Shown: piece by piece, positions 1 through 8,336 of the stretch
How positions within the stretch are numbered: position 1 is the stretch's first letter
Layout of the letters: the number at the start of each line of letters is the position of its first letter
DNA from: Rhodospirillales bacterium
GTDB lineage: Bacteria; Pseudomonadota; Alphaproteobacteria; CACIAM-22H2
Assembly: GCA_947445225.1 (NCBI GenBank)
Contig: CANFCX010000015.1
Coordinates: forward strand, 1-34,119
DNA: 34,119 bases
Direction: 5' to 3'
Translations under genes and position numbers: made by a program
The notes under the pieces: model-generated
Told to the model about the DNA's origin: nothing
What the model saw: the letters and a program-made list of their open reading frames with translations, nothing else
Database searches by the model: none

Positions 1-49
1 CGGTGAACGTCCCTGGCTGGGTGAACTTGAGGATGCTATTGTCGGTCAC
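1..49 (-). CDS. Transposase N-terminus, partial (left copy)
   Basis: Only the first 16 codons are present, starting VTDNSILKFTQPGTFT, from a GTG start nine bases after AAAGGAG; the window then ends. The opening resembles IS256-family transposases of alphaproteobacteria, which carry a DDE catalytic domain and move by cut/copy through circular intermediates; that is recalled family knowledge, since no catalytic residue is visible here. The same start occurs at the right end of the window. Whether this copy is intact cannot be judged. Confidence 0.6.
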   Translation of the reverse strand, partial: MTDNSILKFTQPGTFT

Positions 50-148
50 GGCGTATCACTCCTTTGCTGGAGAAGTGGAGGCGTCGAACACCCCCACGAT
101 ACGCCGCCTTACCCCGTCACGCCGTCACCAACTTCCGCGCATAGCTCG
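1..148 (-). mobile_element. 5' end of an insertion sequence, left copy (probably IS256 family)
   Basis: Bases 3-148 are a perfect inverted copy of 33974-34119 at the other end of the window. Read on the minus strand the segment has about 100 bases of leader, a Shine-Dalgarno AAAGGAG, and a GTG start opening a transposase-like frame. The element therefore points outwards and continues beyond the window. Its inner end lies near base 148, within a base or two, because the two flanking genes may share bases with the element by chance. The family is suggested only by the N-terminal residues. No target duplication can be tested because just one flank of each copy is visible. Confidence 0.8.
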
Positions 149-570
149 CAAAAGAGCCGCTCGTCATGCTCGCCCCAACTCACGCCCTTGCCCGTCTTGA
201 AAGCGGAAAGCGTCTTGGGTTCGTCGGCCCACATCGAGGAAACGATCTGCCAAGCGTACGGTAGGAAGACCGGGCTCAGATCGTCAGCAAGGACCGCCGC
301 CTGCTCCGGCGTCAGTTCGTACGTCTTGGATGTCGGATGATAGTCGACGTAGCCGCCGGCAACCTGGGAATTGAGCCACTCGCGGACGTACCGCTCCGCG
401 CAGCCGCTGCGCCTTGCGACCTCCTGTGAGTTCAAGGGCCCCGCACCTGCCATGGCCTTGTAGAGCCCGAGCTTGTCGCCGATGGCCACCATAACGCCGC
501 CGTACCCGGCTGAAATTTCTCCGATCAGGCGCCCGACAAGGGCGTCGAGCTTCTGCTGATTGACCGTCAT
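149..570 (-). pseudogene. SAM-dependent methyltransferase, N-terminal part, cut by the IS
   Basis: About 140 residues remain, starting MTVNQQKLDALVGR. They match the N-terminal winged-helix part of class I methyltransferases of the Rv2258c type: helix 'VAIGDKLGLYKAMAG', then the winged helix with 'AERYVREWLNSQVAGGY' and a wing ending 'YELTPEQAAVLAD'. The SAM-binding Rossmann domain that should follow is missing because the frame enters the insertion sequence after 'EHDERLF'. The start at 570 is chosen because GGAG lies six bases upstream; an in-frame ATG at 582 would use no such site. The gene is divergent from the GlxA-type regulator. Family assignment is by recognition; the substrate is unknown. 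The gene is very likely inactive. Confidence 0.75.
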
Positions 571-698
571 TGTTCGCTCCATATCTTGCGTTTCCGCGCC
601 CTTTGCGCCGAAATCTGAGGCAGGATGGCGATTGGCTGATCGGTCCGGGAGTGCGAGATTGGTCAGCGACGGTTCGTTTGTGCCAAGGAGACCCTCCC

Positions 699-1730
699 AT
701 GTCGGCAACGACGCGGTCGCTGCACGTCAGCTTGGTCGCTATTCCCGAAGCGGTCATATCGACACTGAGCGGCATCTACGACGTGCTGGGCGCGTTCCGC
801 ATGTTCGGCCGCACCGAGCCGTCTCTTCCCCACGAGCCGCCGTTCATGATCGAGATCGTTGCGGCCGAGCGCGGCAGCGTGGCGCTGGCGAGCGGCATTC
901 CGGTGGAAGCCCGCCGCGCCGTCTCGGAGGTCAAGGCGACGGACATCATCATCGTGCCGTCGATCCTGCTTGGGACCGATGGCTGGACGCCCGGCCGCTA
1001 TCCCGAGATCGTCGATTGGGCCCGGCGCAGGCATGCCGAGGGTGCACTGCTCTGCTCGGCCTGCTCGGGCGTGTTCCTGCTTGCCGAGACAGGGCTGTTC
1101 GACGGCCAGCAGACGACCGTCCACTGGAGCTATGCCAACGCGTTCGCGCACGTGTTCCCGCGTGTGCCGCTGCGGCCTGACCGCGTGCTGGTGGTCTCGG
1201 GCGAGCGCGAGGAGCTCGTCACCTCGGGCGCTTCGATGACCTGGCATGACCTCGTGCTCTATCTGATCGCTCGGCATGTCGGCGCGACGGCAGCGCAGAC
1301 CCTGGCGCGCTTGTTCGCGCTGCAGTGGCATCACGACGGGCTCGCCCCCTATATCGTCTTCCAGGGCCGCGAGGATCACGGCGATGCCGCCGTTGCGGAT
1401 GCGCAATCCTGGCTCTCGACGCACTTCGCCGTAGCGAGCCCGGTCGAGGAGATGGTGCGGCGCTCGGGGCTCGCCGAGCGAACGTTCAAGCGGCGCTTCA
1501 CGAAGGCGACGGGCTTCGCGCCGATCGATTATGTCCAGCGCCTGCGCATCGAGGACGCTAAGCGTCGGCTCGAACGCACTGATGCGCCGGCCGACGAGAT
1601 CAGCTGGAGGGTCGGCTACGAGGACGCCGCCTTCTTCCGCCGGCTGTTCAAGCGAGTGACCGGGATGACCCCGGGCGTCTACCGCCGGCGCTTCCAGGTG
1701 CCGGCCTTTGCCCGTTCGAATAAAAAGTAG
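699..1730 (+). CDS. GlxA family transcriptional regulator (DJ-1/PfpI domain + AraC HTH)
   Basis: 343 residues, the usual length for the family. Residues about 8-175 form a DJ-1/PfpI-like domain with the cysteine turn 'SACSGVFLLAETGLFDG'. Residues about 235-335 hold two AraC-type helix-turn-helices, the first around 'MVRRSGLAERTFKRRFTKAT' and the second around 'ISWRVGYEDAAFFRRLFKRV', ending in 'TGMTPGVYRRRF'. AAGGAG sits eight bases before the ATG at 699; the longer frame from 570 lacks such support. Members are activators of catabolic or stress genes whose N-terminal domain probably senses a small ligand. The gene is divergent from the truncated methyltransferase gene, with 128 bases between starts, so that gene is a plausible but unproven target. 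It ends in TAG. Confidence 0.88.
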   Translation: MSATTRSLHVSLVAIPEAVISTLSGIYDVLGAFRMFGRTEPSLPHEPPFMIEIVAAERGSVALASGIPVEARRAVSEVKATDIIIVPSILLGTDGWTPGRYPEIVDWARRRHAEGALLCSACSGVFLLAETGLFDGQQTTVHWSYANAFAHVFPRVPLRPDRVLVVSGEREELVTSGASMTWHDLVLYLIARHVGATAAQTLARLFALQWHHDGLAPYIVFQGREDHGDAAVADAQSWLSTHFAVASPVEEMVRRSGLAERTFKRRFTKATGFAPIDYVQRLRIEDAKRRLERTDAPADEISWRVGYEDAAFFRRLFKRVTGMTPGVYRRRFQVPAFARSNKK

Positions 1731-2053
1731 AACGTTCGGTTGGAGTCATGACCGGCCCGTGCCTTTCTCCGCACGGTCGACGAGCGAGCCTACAAAGCAA
1801 TCTGCATTCCGCCGTAGTAGCTTCAGGTAGGAATCGACCCACAATCAATCGTAGTAGCTTTGACGGGCCTCGGATGCTTGCGGCGGCACGCGCGGCTCGG
1901 AAGTTAGAACGTCATAGCGTTCCAGCGGAGACGTAGTTATCAGTTTCATCTACGCTGGCGCGCCACAAATTTCGCCGATTGCGGTAGCGTCGCGCTGCCC
2001 TTGCCTTGGCCGGGGCGGCCGTCGCCAGTCTTCCGAAAGAGAGGCAGAGGCCG
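1731..2053. other. Intergenic stretch with short direct and inverted repeats
   Basis: No convincing gene is present; the small frames on both strands have no recognisable product. The direct repeat CGTAGTAGCTT occurs at 1813-1823 and 1850-1860, start-to-start 37 bases. A hairpin CCGTGC-(8)-GCACGG lies at 1757-1776 without a T-run, so it is a weak terminator candidate for the regulator gene. GAACG-TCATAG-CGTTC lies near 1908-1923. These could be regulator sites for the pirin gene or decayed sequence; I cannot tell. Confidence 0.4.
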
Positions 2054-2935
2054 ATGAGAAAAGTCCTCGGTGTTCATAGCGCGCCAGCGCCGCATTGGGT
2101 TGGCGACGGATTCCCGGTGCGCTCGCTGTTTTCGCATCTCAGCCATGGCCGCCGCATGAGCCCGTTCCTGCTGCTCGATTACGCGGGGCCGGCGAATTTT
2201 CCGCCGGCGGAACGGCCGCGCGGCGTCGGCGTCCACCCCCACCGCGGATTCGAGACCGTCACCATCGTCTACCAGGGTGAGGTCGACCATCGCGATTCGG
2301 CGGGCAATGGTGGCCATATCGGTCCGGGCGACGTGCAGTGGATGACCGCCGCCTCGGGCATCCTGCATGAAGAATTTCACTCCCAAGCCTTCACCCGGCG
2401 CGGCGGCACGCTCGAGATGGTCCAGCTTTGGGTCAATCTCCCGGCCAAGGACAAAGGCGCGCCGCCCGGCTATCAGGGTTTGCTCGATCGGGACATTCCG
2501 GCTGTGAATCTACCCGGTGAGGCCGGCCGGGTGCGTGTCATCGCCGGCACCTTCGCCGGGCGAAAGGGACCGGCGCGGACCTTCACCCCGATCGAGGTCT
2601 GGGATTTGCGCCTTAATGCTGGCCAATCCCTGTCTCTCGATCTTCCCGACGGTCACAACACAAACGTTGTTGTCCTGCGCGGCGATGTTCGAATCAATAA
2701 CACCGAGGTCGTGCGCGCGGCGCAATTTGCGATTCTCGACCGCAATGGCGGCGAAGCGACGCTGACGGCGGACTCCGATTCCACCATTCTGATTCTGAGC
2801 GGGGCGCCGATCGACGAACCGGTCGTCATGCACGGGCCATTCGTCATGAATACCGCGGACGAAATCCGGAAAGCGATCGACGACTTTCAGATGGGGCGGT
2901 TTGGCACGATGACTGAACTGACCGAGGCCCGGTGA
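2054..2935 (+). CDS. Pirin family protein
   Basis: 293 residues with the bicupin pirin layout: N-terminal pirin domain about residues 10-125 and C-terminal cupin about 175-280. The metal-site region reads 'VHPHRGFETVTIVYQGEV', followed by 'ASGILHEEF', which supplies the further His and Glu ligands expected of the family. Pirins are Fe-binding cupins; some (for example E. coli YhhW) oxidise quercetin, others act as redox-linked co-regulators, so the reaction here is open. The ATG at 2054 follows a purine-rich GAGAGGCAGAGG; the frame extends upstream to a TTG at 2006 without support. The gene is convergent with the pentapeptide gene, 26 bases apart. Confidence 0.9.
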   Translation: MRKVLGVHSAPAPHWVGDGFPVRSLFSHLSHGRRMSPFLLLDYAGPANFPPAERPRGVGVHPHRGFETVTIVYQGEVDHRDSAGNGGHIGPGDVQWMTAASGILHEEFHSQAFTRRGGTLEMVQLWVNLPAKDKGAPPGYQGLLDRDIPAVNLPGEAGRVRVIAGTFAGRKGPARTFTPIEVWDLRLNAGQSLSLDLPDGHNTNVVVLRGDVRINNTEVVRAAQFAILDRNGGEATLTADSDSTILILSGAPIDEPVVMHGPFVMNTADEIRKAIDDFQMGRFGTMTELTEAR

Positions 2936-2961
2936 GGGAGCATCCCTCGTCGCGAACCCGA

Positions 2962-4197
2962 TCAGGGCATGCGGGCGTCTGTCAGATCGGCCCCGGTCAG
3001 GTCGGCGCCGGAGAGGTTGGCGCCGGTCAGATTGGCCCCAACCAGTTTAGCGCCCGCGAGATCGGCGCCGGAAAGATCGACATCGGTAAGATCGGCGCCG
3101 CTGAGATTGGTGGGCCACAGGCGGCCGCTGGGTTTGCCGTCGGGCTGCTTCAAATCCACCGAGCCAAAGCGCGCCCGCGACAATTTCGCCCCCGCGAGTT
3201 TGGCGCCCGAAAGATCCGCGCCGCCGAAATCGGTCGCGATCGCGGAGGCTCCGCGGAAATCCGCGCCGGCACAGCCGGTCAAAACGAACAGGCAATCGGC
3301 AAGCCGGGCGCCCGCCAACACGGCCTTGCCGAGATCGGCGCCGGAAAGATCGGCGCCGGACAAATCCATCAGGCTGAGATCGCGGCCGGCGAGGCGCGCC
3401 CGCGCACCCTTGCGGCCGCTGGTAACGATCCACTGCTCATGACCGGTCAAGGCCGAGCGGATATCGGGCGGTAAACTTCCCAGATTTTGCATCATGATGG
3501 CGCCGGCGAACGAGGCACTGGACAGGTCCACCCGCTCCAGCACGGCGCCGCGCAATACCGCGCCGCGGAAATCGGCACCCTTAACCGTGGCGCCGGTCAG
3601 ATCGGCGCCGGTCAGATTGGCGCCTTGCAGTTTGGCTGACGCCAAATTCGCCTCGGTCAGATCGGCGCCCGTCAGATCGGTCCCACGCATCTTGGCCGAT
3701 GCGAAATCGGCACCGCCCGCCGCCGCACTGTTCAGTCTGGCTTGGGAAAGGTCGGCATGGGCGAAACTCGTGCGCGTCACCATCATCTTGTCGAGGCGGA
3801 GCCCGGATGTACTCGAGCGCGCCGTCGCCGCCTGCTGCGTCGGCCCATCGCCGTAATGCATTATGCTCGGCCGCAAATCGGCCTCGCGCAGATCCGCCAT
3901 GAATAATTTGGCAAAGCGCAGCTGCGCCGCGCGCAGATCGGCGCGGTAGAGATTGGCCGATGAAAGATCGGCGTTATCGAGATTGGCCGCGAATAGATCG
4001 GCAAAACGCAGATCCGCCGACGTCAACGTGGCGTCGCTCAAATTCGCGCCCGAAAGGATGACCATGGACAATTTCGCATAGGGCCGCGTCCAGCCGGCCA
4101 GGTTTGCGCTTTTCAAACTGGCGCGGGTGCCATCGCGATGGCCCGCCAGGAACCGCTCGTGTCGGCGCAGAATTTCTTCCAACTGCTTGGGGTTCAC
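2962..4197 (-). CDS. Pentapeptide-repeat protein
   Basis: 411 residues built mostly of A(D/N)LXX pentapeptides, for example '[21 protein letters not shown]' condensed over many turns; such repeats fold as a right-handed quadrilateral beta-helix. A short N-terminal helix region ([14 protein letters not shown]) precedes the first block. Two breaks divide the blocks: a Thr/Ser-rich loop around residues 115-140 and a segment '[20 protein letters not shown]' around 245-270. There is no signal peptide or transmembrane helix. The start is GTG at 4197. Some family members mimic DNA and bind gyrase, but most have unknown roles and nothing here indicates one. The plus-strand frames across it are shadows of the repeat. 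Confidence 0.9.
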   Translation of the reverse strand: MNPKQLEEILRRHERFLAGHRDGTRASLKSANLAGWTRPYAKLSMVILSGANLSDATLTSADLRFADLFAANLDNADLSSANLYRADLRAAQLRFAKLFMADLREADLRPSIMHYGDGPTQQAATARSSTSGLRLDKMMVTRTSFAHADLSQARLNSAAAGGADFASAKMRGTDLTGADLTEANLASAKLQGANLTGADLTGATVKGADFRGAVLRGAVLERVDLSSASFAGAIMMQNLGSLPPDIRSALTGHEQWIVTSGRKGARARLAGRDLSLMDLSGADLSGADLGKAVLAGARLADCLFVLTGCAGADFRGASAIATDFGGADLSGAKLAGAKLSRARFGSVDLKQPDGKPSGRLWPTNLSGADLTDVDLSGADLAGAKLVGANLTGANLSGADLTGADLTDARMP

Positions 4198-4319
4198 CGC
4201 CGACCTAACTTCCCTTCTCTCACCCCGGTTTCGCTTTCAAACAACAACGAGCCGGTCGCCAACAACGCGCCCGCGCACGGTCGACCCCAGACGCTGCGCC
4301 CAAACGCATAGAGGGACCG

Positions 4320-4396
4320 TGGCGTCCCCGGCGGGATTCGAACCCACGACCCCAGGATTAGGAATCCTGTGCTCTATCCTACTGAGCTACGGGGAC
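4320..4396 (-). tRNA. tRNA-Arg (anticodon CCU)
   Basis: On the minus strand the sequence folds as a full cloverleaf: acceptor GTCCCCG/CGGGGAC (7 bp), D-arm GCTC/GAGC, anticodon stem CAGGA/TCCTG with loop TTCCTAA, a 5-base variable loop, and T-arm GTGGG-TTCGAAT-CCCGC. The anticodon is CCT, reading AGG, so the tRNA carries arginine. G is the discriminator and the terminal CCA is encoded (plus strand TGG at 4320-4322). It stands alone between the pentapeptide and ABC-F genes. Confidence 0.96.
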
Positions 4397-4406
4397 CCTG
4401 AATTAC

Positions 4407-4435
4407 CTTATACAGCGACTACCGTCGGCGCCCAA
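4407..4435 (-). promoter_or_regulatory. Probable sigma-70 promoter of tRNA-Arg
   Basis: On the minus strand TTGGGC is followed after 17 bases by TATAAG. The predicted start falls near 4400, about four bases before the mature 5' end of the tRNA at 4396. The -10 matches 5 of 6 consensus bases; the -35 matches only TTG. Confidence 0.55.
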
Positions 4436-4536
4436 GCCTGGCGAAAGGCGGTAGCCGAAGGCCGGGCGTTCATTCATACAAGCGAATTCGGGTAGAGTCA
4501 TTCGATCGAAAGAGGCCGTTCGATACCGTCGCCGCC

Positions 4537-6429
4537 ATGATCCGCATCGAAAACGTGACCTATCGCGTCGGTGGCCGCACCCTGTTCGATGGCGCGGACG
4601 CCATGATCGGCTCAGGTTGGCATGTCGGCCTCGTTGGCCGCAACGGCGCCGGAAAATCGACCCTGTTGAGGCTGTTGTTGGGCGAATTGCAGCCCGATGG
4701 CGGCGACATTGGGCTGCCGAAGGCCGCCCGCCTTGGCATGGTCGCCCAGGAAGCGCCTGGGGGCGAACAGACGCCGCTCGACTTCGTCGTTGCCGCCGAC
4801 CGCGAACGCGCCGCCCTTCTGGCCGAACGCGAAGAACCTCACGACCCGCACCGCATCGCCGAAATCGAGGCGCGGCTCGCGGAAATCGCGGCGCATTCGG
4901 CGCCCGCCCGCGCCGCCACGATTCTCGCCGGGCTCGGCTTCGACGCGGCCGCGCAGACCCGCCCGCTGGCCTCGTTCGCGGGCGGCTGGCGGATGCGCGC
5001 CGCGCTCGCCGCCGTCCTTTTCTCGGAGCCGGATGTGCTGCTTCTCGACGAGCCCACCAACCACCTCGATTTCGAGGCGACGATCTGGCTCGAAAGCCAT
5101 CTCAAATCCTATGCGCGCACGATGATCGTGGTGAGCCATGACCGCAGGCTGCTCAACGAAGTCGTGGACCGCATCGTTCACCTCGAATCCGGACGGCTCA
5201 CCCTTTATCCGGGCGGTTACGACTCCTTCGAGCGCATCCGCCGGGAACGGCTGGCGCTCAACGCCTCGATGCGGGCCAAACAGGAGGCGCAGCGGCGGCA
5301 TATCCAGTCTTTCGTCGACCGCTTCCGCGCCAAGGCCAGCAAGGCGACCCAGGCGCAAAGCCGAATGAAAGCCCTCGCGCGCATGGAACCGATCGCGGAA
5401 GCCGCGGCGGTTGGAGGCAGTATCGATTTCGCCTTTCCCGAGCCCGAGCCGGCGGCGCCGCCCCTGATCGCCATGGAGGGTGTGGTGGGTGGTTATGCCG
5501 CCGACCTGCCGGTGTTGCGCCGGCTCGATCTGCGCCTGGACGCGGATGACCGCATCGCCCTGATCGGCGCCAACGGCAATGGCAAATCGACCTTCGCCAA
5601 GCTCGTTGCCGGCAGGCTGGCCCCGCTTTCCGGCCGGCTATTTCGTTCCCCAAAATTGACGGTTGGTTTCTTCGCTCAACACCAAATCGAGGATCTGCGC
5701 CCGCAATGGTCGAGCTTCGCCCATCTTGAAGCCGTGATGCCGGGCGCCCGCCAGGATGCGATAAGGGCGTGGCTCGGTCGCTTCGGCCTGTCACAGGAAA
5801 AGGCGGAGATACCCGCCGCGTCCTTGTCGGGCGGAGAAAAATCGCGCCTGGCATTCGCGCTGCTGGCCCGCGCTTCTCCCAATCTTCTTATCCTGGACGA
5901 GCCGACCAACCACCTCGATATCGATTCGCGCGAGGCGCTGGCTCAGGCTTTGAACGACTTTTCCGGTGCCGTGCTCCTGATCACACATGACTGGCATTTG
6001 ATCGAGGCGACCTGCGACCGGCTCTGGCTGGTCGCCGATGGCGCTGTCAGTCCCTTTGACGGGGATCTCGACGATTACCGGCGCCTGCTTCTCGATAAGG
6101 CTCGGCGCCCTGCCGACAATCCCTCAGCTCGCGGCACGCCGAGCGGAAGAAAGGAGAACCGTCGCGAAGCCGCCGAGAATCGGGCGCGGCTTGCCCCCTT
6201 ACGCAAAGCCACGCGGGATGCCGAAGCGGCGATCGCCACCCTGACCCAGGAACGCAAGGCCATCGAAACCGCGCTCGCCGATCCGAGGATTTACAATGGC
6301 GGCCAGGCGGAAACGACTTCCAGGCTCAAGCGGCGCGCCGCACTCGACCGCGAAATCGCCGCCGCCGAACGCCTGTGGCTGGAAGCCGCCGAGGCGTTGG
6401 AAGCCGCGCAAGCTTCGAGCGAGGGATAA
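4537..6429 (+). CDS. ABC-F family ATP-binding protein (YheS-like)
   Basis: 630 residues with two ABC domains in tandem and no membrane segments. Domain 1 has Walker A 'GRNGAGKST' (about residue 35), signature 'FAGGWRMR' and 'LLLDEPTNHLD'. The linker around 235-285 ('RFRAKASKATQAQSRMKAL') is the P-site tRNA interaction motif. Domain 2 has 'GANGNGKST', 'LSGGEKSR' and 'LILDEPTNHLD'. A charged coiled-coil tail follows from about 540. ABC-F proteins bind the ribosomal E site and relieve stalled or special translation states; length and layout fit E. coli YheS. Its TAA is directly followed by the ATG of the methyltransferase, so the two are surely cotranscribed. No strong ribosome site is seen at the ATG. 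Confidence 0.93.
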   Translation: MIRIENVTYRVGGRTLFDGADAMIGSGWHVGLVGRNGAGKSTLLRLLLGELQPDGGDIGLPKAARLGMVAQEAPGGEQTPLDFVVAADRERAALLAEREEPHDPHRIAEIEARLAEIAAHSAPARAATILAGLGFDAAAQTRPLASFAGGWRMRAALAAVLFSEPDVLLLDEPTNHLDFEATIWLESHLKSYARTMIVVSHDRRLLNEVVDRIVHLESGRLTLYPGGYDSFERIRRERLALNASMRAKQEAQRRHIQSFVDRFRAKASKATQAQSRMKALARMEPIAEAAAVGGSIDFAFPEPEPAAPPLIAMEGVVGGYAADLPVLRRLDLRLDADDRIALIGANGNGKSTFAKLVAGRLAPLSGRLFRSPKLTVGFFAQHQIEDLRPQWSSFAHLEAVMPGARQDAIRAWLGRFGLSQEKAEIPAASLSGGEKSRLAFALLARASPNLLILDEPTNHLDIDSREALAQALNDFSGAVLLITHDWHLIEATCDRLWLVADGAVSPFDGDLDDYRRLLLDKARRPADNPSARGTPSGRKENRREAAENRARLAPLRKATRDAEAAIATLTQERKAIETALADPRIYNGGQAETTSRLKRRAALDREIAAAERLWLEAAEALEAAQASSEG

Positions 6430-7194
6430 ATGAGCAACGGCTTCAAGGATCACTTCTCGGGCCACGCCGCGCAATACGCCGAGGCCCGCCCCATTTACCC
6501 GCCCAGCCTCGCCCAGGTACTGGCCGAACGCGCCGGGGGCCACGGCCTGGCGCTCGATTGCGGCTGCGGCTCTGGGCAGCTTTCCCTGTTGCTCGCGGAG
6601 CATTTCGGGCGGGTGGTCGCGACCGATGCCAGCGCCGAACAAATCGCCAATGCCTTCCCGCACCCCCGCGTCACCTATCGCGTCGCGGCGGCCGAGCACA
6701 GCGGTCTGCCGGACGGCAGCGCCGATTTGGTGGTTGCGGCGCAGGCCGCCCATTGGTTCGATCTGCCGGCCTTTTGGCGCGAAGTCACCCGCGTGGCCCA
6801 GCCGGGCGGCCTTGTCGCCCTTGTCGGTTATGGCCTTCTGAAGATCGCCGATGATCTGGATCCCGCGATCGACGAGTTATATCAATCGACACTTGAGGCG
6901 TATTGGCCGCCGGAACGGCGGATCGTCGAATCCGGCTATCGGTTCATCGATTTTCCGTTTGCCGAGTTACCCGCCCCCGCGGTGGAGATGACCACCCAGT
7001 GGTCGCTGCCTCAGCTTATCCGCTATCTGTCCACATGGTCGGCGATCAAAGCCATGGAAAAGGCCACCGGCGGCTCACCGCTTCCGGCCCTTGCCGAGCG
7101 ACTTGCTGTGCCCTGGGGTTCACCCGACAAAAAAAGATTGGTGCGCTGGCCGCTCGCGCTGCGGCTTGGTCGAGCGGGGTCAGCCCGCATTTGA
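6430..7194 (+). CDS. Class I SAM-dependent methyltransferase
   Basis: 254 residues. Motif I is 'ALDCGCGSGQLSLLLAEHF' around residues 39-57, the acidic end of strand 2 is 'VVATDAS', and the post-motif region is 'DLVVAAQAAHWFDLPAFWRE', followed by 'VAQPGGLVALVGYG'. This is the Methyltransf_11-like fold; the C-terminal part around 'WSLPQLIRYLSTWSAIK' resembles the small-molecule methyltransferases related to yeast Tmt1/Crg1 and bacterial trans-aconitate methyltransferase. The substrate is not deducible. The start abuts the stop of the ABC-F gene with no gap. It is convergent with the alginate lyase gene. Confidence 0.87.
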   Translation: MSNGFKDHFSGHAAQYAEARPIYPPSLAQVLAERAGGHGLALDCGCGSGQLSLLLAEHFGRVVATDASAEQIANAFPHPRVTYRVAAAEHSGLPDGSADLVVAAQAAHWFDLPAFWREVTRVAQPGGLVALVGYGLLKIADDLDPAIDELYQSTLEAYWPPERRIVESGYRFIDFPFAELPAPAVEMTTQWSLPQLIRYLSTWSAIKAMEKATGGSPLPALAERLAVPWGSPDKKRLVRWPLALRLGRAGSARI

Positions 7195-7231
7195 TCGCCC
7201 GAGCAGGTTTGGACCCGGCAACCGACCGAGT

Positions 7232-8322
7232 CTAGGGCAGCGCTTTGACGCCGAATGCGTGGGTGGCGTCGCCGCCAATTCCGCTATGGCTCAACGGACG
7301 AAAACGCGAGATCCAGGCGACCAACCTCGGGTCCTTGAACCGGGCATAATAAGGCTCCGCCCATACGATCATATGGCCGCCGAATTTTCCGCCGGTCCAA
7401 TCTTGCTTGGCTCCGGTCAAGCGCTCGAAATGCCTTGGGTCGTCGAGGCTTTCGATGACGCGCGCCGCCAAGCGATGCAGCGCGCCGCCGGCTTCGCCAT
7501 ACAAATCGAGCCCGTTGGCGGCGCCCATCTCCGCCAGCATGATCAACGGCTCCAGCGAGAAGACGTGGTAGTGGCGGGCCTTGCTCTTCCGCGCAACCTC
7601 CAACGGCAAAGTACCGTCGGCCTGAATCTGGGTCAGGGCGAAGCGGTACTTCGCGACCGCCCAATCGAACAAACTGCCATCATTGCCGACGATGGCCGCC
7701 GCGCCGACCGCGAGGGCCGCCCAATAGACGTGGTTGTTTTCGGAATCCTTGCCCTTCTTGGTGTCGTAATCGGCGACCACCTTGCCGGCAAGACGCCCAA
7801 TCCAGGCTTCGACGGCCTGTTTTCGTTCCGACGCCAGACCCGGCGCCTCGCGAATTTTGAGATAGGCGAGCGCGATCGTGGCCAGCGACCATTTGCGCTC
7901 GTAGCCGCCCTGATTCGTGACGTCGCCGAGCAGCCCATCGCCCACTGCCCAACCATGCAACCAATCGAGCGCACAGGACGCCGCCGCTCCGTCCGCCGGT
8001 TTGGCGCGGACATAAGCGTCGCTCATGGCGGCGAGGCCGGCCGTGAGGGTGTTGAAGGGTTTGGACGCGGCCTGATAACGAGCATAGGCCGCCGGATCGA
8101 CGATGGAGGAATTGCCGTCGCTGTAGAACCCCTCGAGCCTGATGTCGCGAACCGGCGCCGGCGCCGCCTTGCAGACCGAGGGCTTGGCGGGCTTTCCCAT
8201 TTCCAGGCGCCGCGCCTCCACGTCGAAGAGCGGCTTCAGATCGCCGGCCGCGCGGCCGAGGCGGAGAGTCCACCGATGAGGCCGACGACCGCCAGAGAAC
8301 GCAGCATGGGCGTCCGACTCAT
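7232..8322 (-). pseudogene. algL: Alginate lyase, polysaccharide lyase family 5 (AlgL-like), frameshifted after the signal peptide
   Basis: The body of the frame matches Pseudomonas AlgL, a periplasmic poly(mannuronate) lyase that cuts by beta-elimination: 'ALDWLHGWAVGDGLL', 'KWSLATIALAYLKI', 'NNHVYWAALAVG' with the catalytic Asn-His, and 'KARHYHVFSLEPLIML'. Read as printed, this frame opens at a GTG (8326) with no export signal. A different frame starting at ATG 8320-8322 encodes a textbook signal peptide, MSRTPMLRSLAVVGLIGG followed by LSASAA, then hits a stop. Joining the two near 8244-8262, in a GC palindrome, restores a normal preprotein. The gene is therefore frameshifted, or the sequence has a one-base error. 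It follows sdhB by 14 bases. No other alginate gene is in the window. Confidence 0.8.
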
Positions 8323-8336
8323 GCACAAGACTCGCG

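Noticed and set aside
2970-4120. Short DNA repeats such as GATCGGCGCCG at regular spacing, possible CRISPR or tandem repeat
   Set aside because: The 15-base period is the codon repeat of the pentapeptide protein; there are no constant repeats with unique spacers.
4320-4396. tRNA-Arg as an attachment site for an integrated element
   Set aside because: No integrase, no repeated tRNA 3' end and no foreign cargo next to it.
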